The notes under the pieces are model-generated. The model searched no databases. It saw only the letters and a program-made list of their open reading frames with translations, and had not been told where the DNA came from. Positions 42,388 to 50,389 of a stretch of DNA of 64,000 nucleotides are shown one piece after another; the stretch's first letter is position 1, and each line of letters starts with the position of its first letter. Source of the DNA: Deltaproteobacteria bacterium (GTDB taxonomy: Bacteria > Desulfobacterota > Syntrophia > Syntrophales > Smithellaceae); NCBI GenBank assembly GCA_012729055.1, contig JAAYDW010000077.1, positions 31,127 to 95,126 of the forward strand. The letters run 5' to 3'. The translations under genes and the position numbers were made by a program.

Positions 42388-42400
42388 ACGTACGTTCTAT
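42383..42400. promoter_or_regulatory. 18-bp perfect palindrome resembling a LexA (SOS) box
   Basis: ATAGAACGTACGTTCTAT is its own reverse complement. Its core GAAC-GTAC-GTTC fits the GAAC-RNRY-GTTC pattern of the Gram-positive (DinR-type) SOS box. It covers the -10 of the promoter of a transcript that includes recA. Confidence 0.7.
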
Positions 42401-42531
42401 TCCGGAAAGAATCCGGCGGCAGGCGGACAACGGGGCGAACCGGTTGAAATAATTTGACACCCGTTTAAAAAGAAGCTAGGTTTTTTCCAACCTATCTTCC
42501 CGACAATAAACAACAAGACAAAAGGGACATT

Positions 42532-42999
42532 GTGGCGGCCGACTTCAAGGGCAATATCATCAAGATTCTGGCGACTGGCTTCGGGGCAGGTCTGTCTCCC
42601 GTCGCGCCGGGAACGGCCGGGACGCTGGTCGGAATGCTGGTTTGCCTGGCAAGCGCGCCTTTGCCCGGCCTCTGGCGTTTTTTCTTTGTGGTTGCAATCT
42701 CGGCTGCCTCTATTTATGTTGCCCAGCGGGCGGAAGCGCTTTACGGAAAAACGGACGACCAGCGGATCGTGATCGATGAAATTGCCGGCTTCCAGGTCGC
42801 CATGCTGCCGGTATCGATTACGGGACTTCACTTGTGCGTCGCTTTCGTTTTGTTTCGGATATTCGACATCTGGAAACCTTTTCCGCTGGATCGGTTTCAG
42901 AAATTCAAAGGCGGTTGGGGTGTTGTGGCCGATGACCTGGGCGCGGGCGTCTATGCCGGTCTGCTGCTGTTTTTATTTTCGCTTACGGGGATCTTATGA
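42532..42999 (+). CDS. pgpA: Phosphatidylglycerophosphatase A
   Basis: Membrane phosphatase converting phosphatidylglycerol-phosphate to phosphatidylglycerol. The 155-residue protein has GFGAGLSPVAPGTAGTLVGM near residues 14-33 and IVIDEIAGFQVAMLPV near 79-94 with the conserved DE pair, plus RIFDIWKPFPLDRFQ and DDLGAGVYAGL toward the C-terminus. GTG start at 42532 behind AAAAGGGAC. Overlaps cinA by four bases (ATGA). Grouping with cinA and recA is common. Confidence 0.92.
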   Translation: MAADFKGNIIKILATGFGAGLSPVAPGTAGTLVGMLVCLASAPLPGLWRFFFVVAISAASIYVAQRAEALYGKTDDQRIVIDEIAGFQVAMLPVSITGLHLCVAFVLFRIFDIWKPFPLDRFQKFKGGWGVVADDLGAGVYAGLLLFLFSLTGIL

Positions 43000-44243
43000 A
43001 AATTGGCATTCTGACCATCGGCAACGAACTGATGAACGGGCGCATCGCCGATACGAATTCGGCGTTTATTGCGCGGGAAATGAACTTGCAGGGCTGGCCG
43101 GTTGAAATTCTGATGTCGGTGGGCGACGATGCCTCCGTCATCAAAAGCCGTCTCCACTATCTCCTGAGTTTCACCGACGCCGTGATCTGCACCGGCGGCC
43201 TGGGGCCGACGGCCGACGATATTACCACCGCCGCGGTGGCTGAGGCGTTCGGTCTGCCGCTGGTTTTAAACGGGGACGTTCTGGCTTTTCTCAAGGAAAT
43301 CTTCGCGCGCTACAACCTGCACTGGACGGACAACAACGCCAAGCAGGCCCAGTTTCCCGAAGGCGCAAAAGTCATTCCCAATCCGGTCGGCACGGCCGCA
43401 GGATTTGCGCTGCCGGTCCAGAACAAGCTGGTTTTGGTCATTCCCGGCGTGCCGGCGGAGACGTCCCGGATGGTGCCCGAAGGCGTCATTCCCGTTTTGC
43501 GCCGCTTTTTCCCGCAAGCCGTCCAGCAGACGGTCAAACAGACCATCAAAACCTTCGGTCTTTCCGAAGCGATGGTGGACCAGCGGCTGGCCGACGTCAA
43601 TTTTAACGCCTTCGGCGTGAGCGTCGGTTTTTATCCGGTCTTTCCGGAAAATCATCTGGTGCTGATCGCGCGGTCCGAAACGATGGAGGCGGCCCGGGAA
43701 AACTTAAGCCGGGCGGTCGCGGAAGTGACGTCGCGCCTCGCCGACTGCATCTTTTCCTACGGCGAACAGACCCTGGAGGAAATTATCGCGGCGGCGCTTG
43801 CGGAAAAGAAGCTGACGATCGCCGTGGCGGAGTCCTGCACGGGCGGCCTCATTGCCAATCGCCTGACCGACGTCTCCGGCAGCTCCGTTTATTTCGACCG
43901 CGGTTTTGTCACCTACAGCAACGAGGCCAAAATCTGCGAACTGGGTGTGCCGTCCGAAATCATTGAAAAGCACGGCGCGGTCAGCGAGGAAACCGCGCGG
44001 CGGATGGCCGAAGGCGTCCGCCGGGTTGCCGGAACCGACCTGGGTCTTTCGTCCACCGGCATTGCGGGGCCGACCGGCGGCACGAAAGAAAAGCCGGTCG
44101 GGACGGTGTACATCGCGCTGGCCGACGCCGGCCGGACGATCTGCCGCCATTACGCGTTTCGGTGGGACCGCAAAAGAAACAAACTCCTGTCTTCCGAGGC
44201 GGCGCTCATGATGCTGAGAACCTATCTGCAGGAGAAAAAATAA
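42996..44243 (+). CDS. cinA: CinA: nicotinamide mononucleotide deamidase / damage-inducible protein
   Basis: Two-domain protein of 415 residues. N-terminal molybdopterin-binding-like domain (ILTIGNELMNGRIADTNSAF; CTGGLGPTADDITTAAVAEA) acts on ADP-ribose in characterised homologues, and the C-terminal domain (TIAVAESCTGGLIANRLTDV; STGIAGPTGGTKEKPVGTV) is the NMN amidohydrolase. It supports NAD recycling, and in some bacteria is co-induced with recA by DNA damage or competence. Start overlaps pgpA; stop is immediately followed by thpR. Cytoplasmic. Confidence 0.93.
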   Translation: MKIGILTIGNELMNGRIADTNSAFIAREMNLQGWPVEILMSVGDDASVIKSRLHYLLSFTDAVICTGGLGPTADDITTAAVAEAFGLPLVLNGDVLAFLKEIFARYNLHWTDNNAKQAQFPEGAKVIPNPVGTAAGFALPVQNKLVLVIPGVPAETSRMVPEGVIPVLRRFFPQAVQQTVKQTIKTFGLSEAMVDQRLADVNFNAFGVSVGFYPVFPENHLVLIARSETMEAARENLSRAVAEVTSRLADCIFSYGEQTLEEIIAAALAEKKLTIAVAESCTGGLIANRLTDVSGSSVYFDRGFVTYSNEAKICELGVPSEIIEKHGAVSEETARRMAEGVRRVAGTDLGLSSTGIAGPTGGTKEKPVGTVYIALADAGRTICRHYAFRWDRKRNKLLSSEAALMMLRTYLQEKK

Positions 44244-44828
44244 GTGGCGTCCACGGAAAAAAATATTCGCGCCTTCCTGGCCATTGAACCGCCGGAAGAG
44301 ATTTTACAGACGGTGATCCGCCTGCAGGAAAAACTCAAACGCGGCGTCGGCGGCAGGATCAGTTGGACGAAAGCGGGCGGGCAGCATCTCACGCTGAAAT
44401 TCTTCGGCGATATTTCAATGGAAGAGGTCGATTCAATCAGCCGGACCGTGCAGAACCGTCTGCTATCCGGCTGGACTCTGGAGCTGAAAATCGAAAAGCT
44501 GGGCGTCTTTCCGGATGCCAAAAAGCCGCGCGTGCTCTGGTGCGGCACGTCGGGCGATATCGATAAGCTTGCCGTCCTGCAAAAGCAGCTGGAGGAGGAT
44601 TTTGCCGGGATCGGCTTTCCCGGGGAAGACCGGCCCTTTCGCGCCCATCTGACGCTCGCCCGCATTAAAGACCCGCGCGACGTGTCGGGATTGGGAAACG
44701 CCCTGACCAAATACGCAACCTTTTTCGCCGGAGCATTTTCCGTCCGCGAATTGATTTTATTTCAAAGCAGGCTCACGCCGCAGGGCGCGGTTTACACCAG
44801 GCTGGCCGCGTTTCCGCTGGCGGGCTGA
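44244..44828 (+). CDS. thpR: RNA 2',3'-cyclic phosphodiesterase (2H family)
   Basis: Hydrolyses 2',3'-cyclic phosphate RNA ends and once was known as 2'-5' RNA ligase (LigT). The 194-residue protein has the two HxTx motifs needed for catalysis: QHLTLKFFGD near 50 and AHLTLARIKD near 134, symmetrically placed as in 2H phosphoesterases. GTG start directly follows the cinA stop codon, so coupled. It is followed by a strikingly folded 141-base leader before recA. Physiological role in the operon is unclear, possibly tRNA end processing. Confidence 0.9.
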   Translation: MASTEKNIRAFLAIEPPEEILQTVIRLQEKLKRGVGGRISWTKAGGQHLTLKFFGDISMEEVDSISRTVQNRLLSGWTLELKIEKLGVFPDAKKPRVLWCGTSGDIDKLAVLQKQLEEDFAGIGFPGEDRPFRAHLTLARIKDPRDVSGLGNALTKYATFFAGAFSVRELILFQSRLTPQGAVYTRLAAFPLAG

Positions 44829-44831
44829 TTC

Positions 44832-44919
44832 TGCAGGAACAGTCGCGACTGTTTTCTGCAAACCACAGGGAAGGCCCTGAGAGTTAAGGAACTCGCTTTG
44901 CGCAGACAATGAAAGCGAG
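44832..44919 (+). promoter_or_regulatory. Structured leader upstream of recA
   Basis: Successive inverted repeats: AACAGTCGCGACTGTT (44838-44853, perfect 16-bp palindrome, flanked by TGCAG and CTGCA); CAGGG-AAGG-CCCTG (44866-44879); GAGTT-AAGG-AACTC (44881-44894); CTCGCTTT, 12-base loop, AAAGCGAG (44892-44919). The last two share bases 44892-44894, so they exclude each other. It may be an attenuator, an RNA-binding site or an operator. Confidence 0.6.
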
Positions 44920-44969
44920 ATGAAGCGAAACAGAAGAGACATTAACCATCAGAGAAGGAGGATAGAAAT

Positions 44970-45989
44970 ATGTGCGCAGATATGGACAGGTCAAAAGCGG
45001 TGGATTTAGCCATCACGCAGATTGAGAGGCAGTTCGGCAAGGGATCGATCATGAAGCTGGGCAGCCACGATCGCGTTGCGGACGTGCCGGCCATTTCGAC
45101 CGGCTCTTTGAGCCTTGACATCGCGCTGGGGACGTTCGGCGTTCCGCGCGGGCGCGTCGTGGAAATCTACGGGCCGGAATCCGGCGGAAAGACTACGCTG
45201 GCGCTGCACATTGTGGCCGAAGCGCAGAAGAAAGGCGGCATCGCGGCTTACATAGATGCGGAGCATGCGCTCGATGTGACCTATGCGCAGAAAATCGGCG
45301 TCAACACGGACGAACTCCTCATCTCCCAGCCGGACACCGGCGAGCAGGCGCTCGAAATCGCCGAAACGCTGGTGCGCAGCGGCGCGCTGGATGTGCTGGT
45401 GGTCGATTCGGTGGCCGCGCTGGTTCCCAAGGCGGAACTCGAAGGCGAAATGGGCGATGCCCAGATGGGTTTGCAGGCGCGCTTGATGTCGCAGGCGCTG
45501 CGTAAACTCACCGGCGCAATCAGCAAATCCAAAACGACGGTGATTTTCATCAACCAGCTGCGCATGAAAATCGGCGTGTTTTTCGGCAACCCGGAAACCA
45601 CCACCGGCGGCAACGCGCTGAAGTTTTACTCCTCGCAGCGCCTGGATATCCGCAAGATGACCTCGATTAAAAACGGCCAGGAGGTGATCGGCTTCCGGAC
45701 AAAAGTGAAGGTCGTGAAAAACAAGATGGCTCCTCCCTTCCGGGAGGCAGAATTCGACATCATCTTCGGCGAAGGCATCTCGCGCGAAGGCGACGTGCTC
45801 GATCTGGCGGCGGAAAACGGCATCATTGAAAAAAGCGGGGCGTGGTATTCCTACAAGGGGGACCGGTTGGGCCAGGGCCGCGACAACTCCCGCGTTTTCC
45901 TCAAGGAAAACCCCGATATCATGGCGACGGTTGAAAACGACGTTCGCGCCAAGCTGGGCATCGTGTCGCGGGAACAGGAAGAAGAATAG
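44970..45989 (+). CDS. recA: Recombinase RecA
   Basis: ATP-dependent strand-exchange protein and coprotease for LexA. The 339-residue protein has Walker [10 protein letters not shown] (about 66-74; most RecA have GPESSGKTT), the [20 protein letters not shown] region, the L1/L2 DNA loops ([35 protein letters not shown]) and an acidic C-terminal tail (REQEEE). AAGGAGG lies before ATG 44970. Co-directional with thpR and overlapped by recX (TAGTG). It would be damage-induced if the palindrome at 42383 is a LexA site. Confidence 0.97.
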   Translation: MCADMDRSKAVDLAITQIERQFGKGSIMKLGSHDRVADVPAISTGSLSLDIALGTFGVPRGRVVEIYGPESGGKTTLALHIVAEAQKKGGIAAYIDAEHALDVTYAQKIGVNTDELLISQPDTGEQALEIAETLVRSGALDVLVVDSVAALVPKAELEGEMGDAQMGLQARLMSQALRKLTGAISKSKTTVIFINQLRMKIGVFFGNPETTTGGNALKFYSSQRLDIRKMTSIKNGQEVIGFRTKVKVVKNKMAPPFREAEFDIIFGEGISREGDVLDLAAENGIIEKSGAWYSYKGDRLGQGRDNSRVFLKENPDIMATVENDVRAKLGIVSREQEEE

Positions 45990-46474
45990 TGAAAGTGCTG
46001 GATTCGGCGGCCGCAAGGCAAAAGGCTTACCGCCTTTTGTCGCTGCGGCCGCATTCGCAACGGGAGCTGGAAAAAAAGCTGCGGGACAGGGGTTTTCCCG
46101 AGGCCGCAATAAAAGAAGCACTGGAAAAACTTCTCGATTTGAAGTATCTCAATGACGCGTCTTTTGCCAGACAATGGGCGCGCAATCTGGCGGTCAACAA
46201 ACTCTGGGGCAATCGGAAAATATCAGCCAGTCTGCAGGAAAAAGGCATATCGCCGCAGTTGATTGACGAGGCGATCGCCGCCGCGCGGCAGGAATTGCCG
46301 GAAGAAAAAGCTGTCGCCATTCTGGTGAAGAAGAAAACGGCCGGAAAAGCGATAGCCGCGCCGGATATCAAAACAAAACATAAAATTTTTCAAAGCCTGG
46401 CGGGACGCGGTTTCCCGCCGGGCCTGATTTTAAATAAACTGGGAAAGGCAGCGGAGGAAGAGTGTGATGGCTAA
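45989..46474 (+). CDS. recX: Regulatory protein RecX
   Basis: Inhibitor of RecA filament extension, 161 residues, built from three-helix repeats. Family patterns: AYRLLSLRPHSQRELEKKLR (about 10-29), YLNDASFARQWARNLAVNK (about 52-70), and a C-terminal repeat ending LAGRGFPPGLILNKLGK. GTG start shares its first G with the recA TAG stop, and it overlaps alaS by eight bases. Expression coupled to recA, as in many bacteria. Confidence 0.92.
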   Translation: MKVLDSAAARQKAYRLLSLRPHSQRELEKKLRDRGFPEAAIKEALEKLLDLKYLNDASFARQWARNLAVNKLWGNRKISASLQEKGISPQLIDEAIAAARQELPEEKAVAILVKKKTAGKAIAAPDIKTKHKIFQSLAGRGFPPGLILNKLGKAAEEECDG

Positions 46475-49109
46475 GACGGGCGACGCGATACGGGAAAGTT
46501 TTCTGAGATTTTTTGAGAGCAAGGGGCACACACGGGTGGCGAGTTCGGCGCTCATCCCCAAAGACGATCCCACGCTGCTTTTCACCAATGCCGGCATGGT
46601 GCAGTTTAAAAACGCTTTCCTGGGGCTGGAAAACCGCGGCTATACGCGGGCCGTCTCCTGCCAGAAGTGCGCCCGCGCCGGCGGCAAGCACAACGATCTG
46701 GAAAACGTCGGCGTCACCGCGCGCCACCACACCTTTTTTGAAATGCTGGGCAATTTTTCCTTCGGCGACTATTTCAAGGAGGAAGCCATTGCCTGGGCGT
46801 GGGAATATCTCACCGACGTCGTGAAGCTCCCCAAGGAAAAACTCTGGGTGACGATTTTTGAAAACGACGACGAAGCCTTTAACATCTGGCATGAAAAGAT
46901 GAAGGTGCCGGCGGACCGCATCGTCCGCATGGGCGAAAAGAGCAATTTCTGGATGATGGGCGAAACCGGTCCCTGCGGCCCCTGCTCCGAAATCATCTAC
47001 GACCAGGGCGAAGGCACGGGGTGCGGGCGGCCCGAATGCGACATCTACTGCGAGTGCGACCGCCATCTGGAAATCTGGAACAACGTCTTCACGCAGTTCG
47101 ACCGCGATGCGTCAGGCAAACTCTCGCCGCTGCCCAAGCCCAACATCGACACCGGCATGGGGCTTGAGCGCCTCACTGCGGTGATTCAGGGCGTCACAAG
47201 CAACTACGATACGGATTTGTTTGCGCCGATCATCCGCTTTGTCGAAAAAACCTCCGGGAAAACCTACGGCAAAAACGCCGAAAACGACATTTCCATCCGC
47301 GTGATTGCCGACCACAGCCGCGCCGTGACCTTTCTCATCGGCGACGGCATTCTGCCGGCGAACGATGGACGCGGCTACGTGCTCCGCCGGATTCTGCGCC
47401 GCGCCGCGCGCCACGGCAAGATGCTGGGCATCGACAAGCCGTTTTTAAACGAAGCGGCAATGGTGGTCATCGACATGATGAAATACACCTATCCGGATCT
47501 GGCCGACAAGGCGCCTTACATCACGAAAGTGATTTTAAACGAAGAGCAGCGCTTCATGGAAACGCTCGACGCGGGTCTGCGCATATTGCAGGAGGAAACG
47601 GAAACGCTCAAGAAGGCCGGCGCGTCCGTGCTGCCCGGCGAGATTATTTTCAAACTTTACGATACCTTCGGATTTCCCACCGACCTCACGGCGGACATCG
47701 TCAGACAAGACGGAATTTCGCTCGATACGGCAGGCTTTGAAGCCGAGATGGAGCGCCAGCGCGAACGCGCCCGCGGCGCCTGGAAGGGGAGCGGCGAGGA
47801 AGCCGTGGCGGAGTGCTACCTCAAGGCGTCGAGCTCCGGCGTGGCCAGCGTTTTCTGCGGCTACGAAACCGCGACGCGGGACGAAGCGAAAATCACGGCC
47901 ATTTTTGTGGACGGGAAGTCCGTCGAAACGGCGCCGGCCGGACAGGCGGCGGAGATCGTTCTGGACACGACGCCGTTTTACGGAGAGTCGGGCGGCCAGA
48001 CCGGCGATACGGGATACCTTGAAGGAGAGGATTTCAGCTTTACGGTCGAAGACACGAAAAAGCCCGTCGAAAACTTCATCGTCCATAAAGGCGTCGTGCA
48101 GAAAGGCACGGCGAAGATCGGCGCAGCGGCCCGCCTGGTCATCGATCTGGAAAGACGCAGAGCCATCGCGGCCAACCATTCCGGCACGCATCTTCTGCAG
48201 GCGGCGCTCAAAGCCGTCCTGGGCGATCACATCAAGCAGTCCGGATCGCTTGTCAACGCCGAGCGTCTGCGCTTTGACTTTACGCATTTTTCCAAAATCA
48301 GCGAAGAAGAACTGCGGCGCGTCGAAACCATCGTCAACGACATGATCCGCCGGAACGTTTCCGTGCACACGGACGTCTGCGCGCTCGACGAAGCGCTTAA
48401 AACCGGCGCGACGGCCGTGTTTGATGAAAAATACGGCGCGACCGTACGCATCGTCAAAATGGGCGAGATGAGCATGGAACTGTGCGGCGGCACGCATGTG
48501 GAGAGGACCGGCGACATCGGCTTTTTGAAAATTCTGCATGAATCGGCCATTGCCGCGGGCGTGCGCCGGATCGAGGCCGTGACCGGGAAGGAAGCCGTCG
48601 CTCACGTCCAGAAATCCGAAGACGAGCTCAAACGCGCGGCGGGGCTGTTCAAGGCCGGCCTTTTCGAAGTTTACGACCGAACCGACAAACTGCAGAAGCA
48701 GGCCCGCGAACTGGAAAAGGAAATCGAAGCCCTCAAAGGCAAGCTCGCCGCCAGGGATTCCGGCGACCTGATGAGCCGGGTGAAGGAAATCGCCGGCGTC
48801 AAGGTGCTTGCCGCGGAAGTCAGCATCGCCGACGCGAAAACGCTGCGCGATTTCGGCGACAAACTGCGCGACAAGCTGGGCTCCGGCGTCATTCTCCTGG
48901 GCAGCAAGGCCGACGACAAAGCCTTGCTCTTGTGCATGGTCACCAAAGACCTGACCGGGAAATTCTCCGCCGGAAACATCGTCAAGGAACTGGCCCCGCT
49001 TGTCGGAGGCAAAGGCGGCGGCCGCCCCGACATGGCCCAGGCCGGCGGAACCGAGCCGGAAAATCTGAGCAAGATATTTTTCGAACTGGAAAAGCTGCTG
49101 GCGAAGTAG
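46467..49109 (+). CDS. alaS: Alanine--tRNA ligase
   Basis: Class II synthetase charging tRNA-Ala, 880 residues from ATG 46467 (GTG 46464 is the alternative). The catalytic domain opens IRESFLRFFESKGHTRVASS and has the LLFTNAGMVQFKNAFLG stretch. The editing domain keeps NHSGTHLLQAAL and CGGTHVERTGD, the zinc-binding residues that clear Ser/Gly-tRNA. C-Ala domain ends with GGKGGGRPDMAQAGG. GGAGGAAGAG precedes the start. A recA-recX-alaS arrangement is common. No terminator was found before yhcG. Confidence 0.97.
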   Translation: MAKTGDAIRESFLRFFESKGHTRVASSALIPKDDPTLLFTNAGMVQFKNAFLGLENRGYTRAVSCQKCARAGGKHNDLENVGVTARHHTFFEMLGNFSFGDYFKEEAIAWAWEYLTDVVKLPKEKLWVTIFENDDEAFNIWHEKMKVPADRIVRMGEKSNFWMMGETGPCGPCSEIIYDQGEGTGCGRPECDIYCECDRHLEIWNNVFTQFDRDASGKLSPLPKPNIDTGMGLERLTAVIQGVTSNYDTDLFAPIIRFVEKTSGKTYGKNAENDISIRVIADHSRAVTFLIGDGILPANDGRGYVLRRILRRAARHGKMLGIDKPFLNEAAMVVIDMMKYTYPDLADKAPYITKVILNEEQRFMETLDAGLRILQEETETLKKAGASVLPGEIIFKLYDTFGFPTDLTADIVRQDGISLDTAGFEAEMERQRERARGAWKGSGEEAVAECYLKASSSGVASVFCGYETATRDEAKITAIFVDGKSVETAPAGQAAEIVLDTTPFYGESGGQTGDTGYLEGEDFSFTVEDTKKPVENFIVHKGVVQKGTAKIGAAARLVIDLERRRAIAANHSGTHLLQAALKAVLGDHIKQSGSLVNAERLRFDFTHFSKISEEELRRVETIVNDMIRRNVSVHTDVCALDEALKTGATAVFDEKYGATVRIVKMGEMSMELCGGTHVERTGDIGFLKILHESAIAAGVRRIEAVTGKEAVAHVQKSEDELKRAAGLFKAGLFEVYDRTDKLQKQARELEKEIEALKGKLAARDSGDLMSRVKEIAGVKVLAAEVSIADAKTLRDFGDKLRDKLGSGVILLGSKADDKALLLCMVTKDLTGKFSAGNIVKELAPLVGGKGGGRPDMAQAGGTEPENLSKIFFELEKLLAK

Positions 49110-49202
49110 CCGAGTCCAAAACCTTCTTGGTTACGTCGAAAGAAGAATGAACGATTTAAGTTTTTGAATTGAAGACTATAAACGACCGCGGGTGGCTGGA
49201 GA

Positions 49203-50309
49203 ATGAAAAATCTCTTGAAAAACATCCGGGAATTGATTCTCACAGCCCGCAAAGCGGCGGTTCATTCCGTAGATCTGATACAGGTCTTGACCAACTTCGA
49301 GATCGGACGGCGCATTGTCGAGCATGAACAGGGAGGCGCAAAACGCGCGCAGTATGGGGAAGCAACGTTAACGCAACTGGCCGCGGCGTTAACTGATGAA
49401 TTCGGCAAAGGATTTTCGCTCACCAACCTCAAAATGATGCGCAAGTTCTACATGACGTACCGGACGGAGATTGGTCAGGCAGTGTCCGGCTTTTTGCCGC
49501 TTCTGGAAAAAGGTCAGACGCTGTCTGACCTTTTATTGAAATCCCAAACACCATCTGGGATCTCCGGTCTTCCGCCAAAACCTCAACCCGCGTCCGCACC
49601 ATTTATTTTGAGCTGGTCGCATTATGTTTTCCTACTGGGGATTACGGACGCCGGGGAGCGGAGTTTTTACGAAATCGAAGCCGCCGGTCAGGGCTGGTCA
49701 CTGCGCGAGCTTAAACGACAGTTCAATTCCGGCTTGTATGAGCGTTTGGCCGCAAGCCGCGATCAGGACGGAGTTCGTGAGCTGGCAGCCCAAGGGCAAC
49801 TCATCTCAAAACCCGAAGATCTGCTCAAAGAGCCTTATGTACTGGAATTCCTCGGCCTTGATGAAAAGGCGGCCTATTCCGAATCGGACCTGGAATTCGC
49901 CATTATCAATAAACTGGAAAACTTTCTTTTAGAGATGGGCAAGGGCTTTCTCTTCGAGGCCAGACAAAAACGATTTACCTTCGACGAGGAACATTTCTTT
50001 GTCGATCTGGTCTTTTACAACCGGCTGCTGCGCTGCTATGTGCTCATCGACCTCAAAATCGGTAAACTGACACATCAGCACCTGGGACAGATGCAGATGT
50101 ACGTCAACTACTTCGACCGTTTCGTGAAGCACAGCGATGAACGCCCGACCATCGGCATCATCCTCTGCAAAAAGAAGCATGACGCACTGGTCGAGATTAC
50201 CCTGCCCCAAGAGGCGAACATCCATGCACGGGAATACCAGCTCTACCTGCCGGACAAGGAATTGCTGCGGCAGAAACTTGTAGAGTGGAGCGAAGAAGCG
50301 GAGAGATAA
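49203..50309 (+). CDS. YhcG/DUF1016-type PD-(D/E)XK nuclease
   Basis: A 368-residue protein of the YhcG family: N-terminal DUF1016 helical domain (LIQVLTNFEIGRRIVEHEQG near 25-44) and C-terminal nuclease fold, FDEEHFFVDLVFYNRLL with YVLIDLKIGKLTHQHLG (about 260-295), giving the D...DxK motif. The family is often found with restriction-modification loci, as here, but its role is poorly known. Between the domains a variable insert (SDLLLKSQTPSGISGLPPK) is encoded by DNA holding a perfect 12-bp hairpin. GGAG precedes the ATG. Confidence 0.88.
   Translation: MKNLLKNIRELILTARKAAVHSVDLIQVLTNFEIGRRIVEHEQGGAKRAQYGEATLTQLAAALTDEFGKGFSLTNLKMMRKFYMTYRTEIGQAVSGFLPLLEKGQTLSDLLLKSQTPSGISGLPPKPQPASAPFILSWSHYVFLLGITDAGERSFYEIEAAGQGWSLRELKRQFNSGLYERLAASRDQDGVRELAAQGQLISKPEDLLKEPYVLEFLGLDEKAAYSESDLEFAIINKLENFLLEMGKGFLFEARQKRFTFDEEHFFVDLVFYNRLLRCYVLIDLKIGKLTHQHLGQMQMYVNYFDRFVKHSDERPTIGIILCKKKHDALVEITLPQEANIHAREYQLYLPDKELLRQKLVEWSEEAER
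49508..49534. terminator. Terminator-like hairpin inside the yhcG-type gene
   Basis: AAAAGGTCAGAC, loop GCT, GTCTGACCTTTT: twelve perfect pairs followed by TTTTATT. It lies within the coding sequence, about 300 bases from the start. A weaker 6-bp pair ATCCCA/TGGGAT follows at 49541-49561. Confidence 0.6.
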
Positions 50310-50389
50310 GAGGAAGAAATAGTAATGTCTGAGAATTTTCATAATAATCTTTTTCCAAAATAAATGTTCCAGAGAAAGAGAAAGTCGTT

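Noticed and set aside
44838-44853. E. coli-type LexA box (CTGT-N8-ACAG) upstream of recA
   Set aside because: The palindrome reads AACAGTCGCGACTGTT, with half-sites in the opposite orientation to the E. coli box, so it was kept as a structural dyad only.
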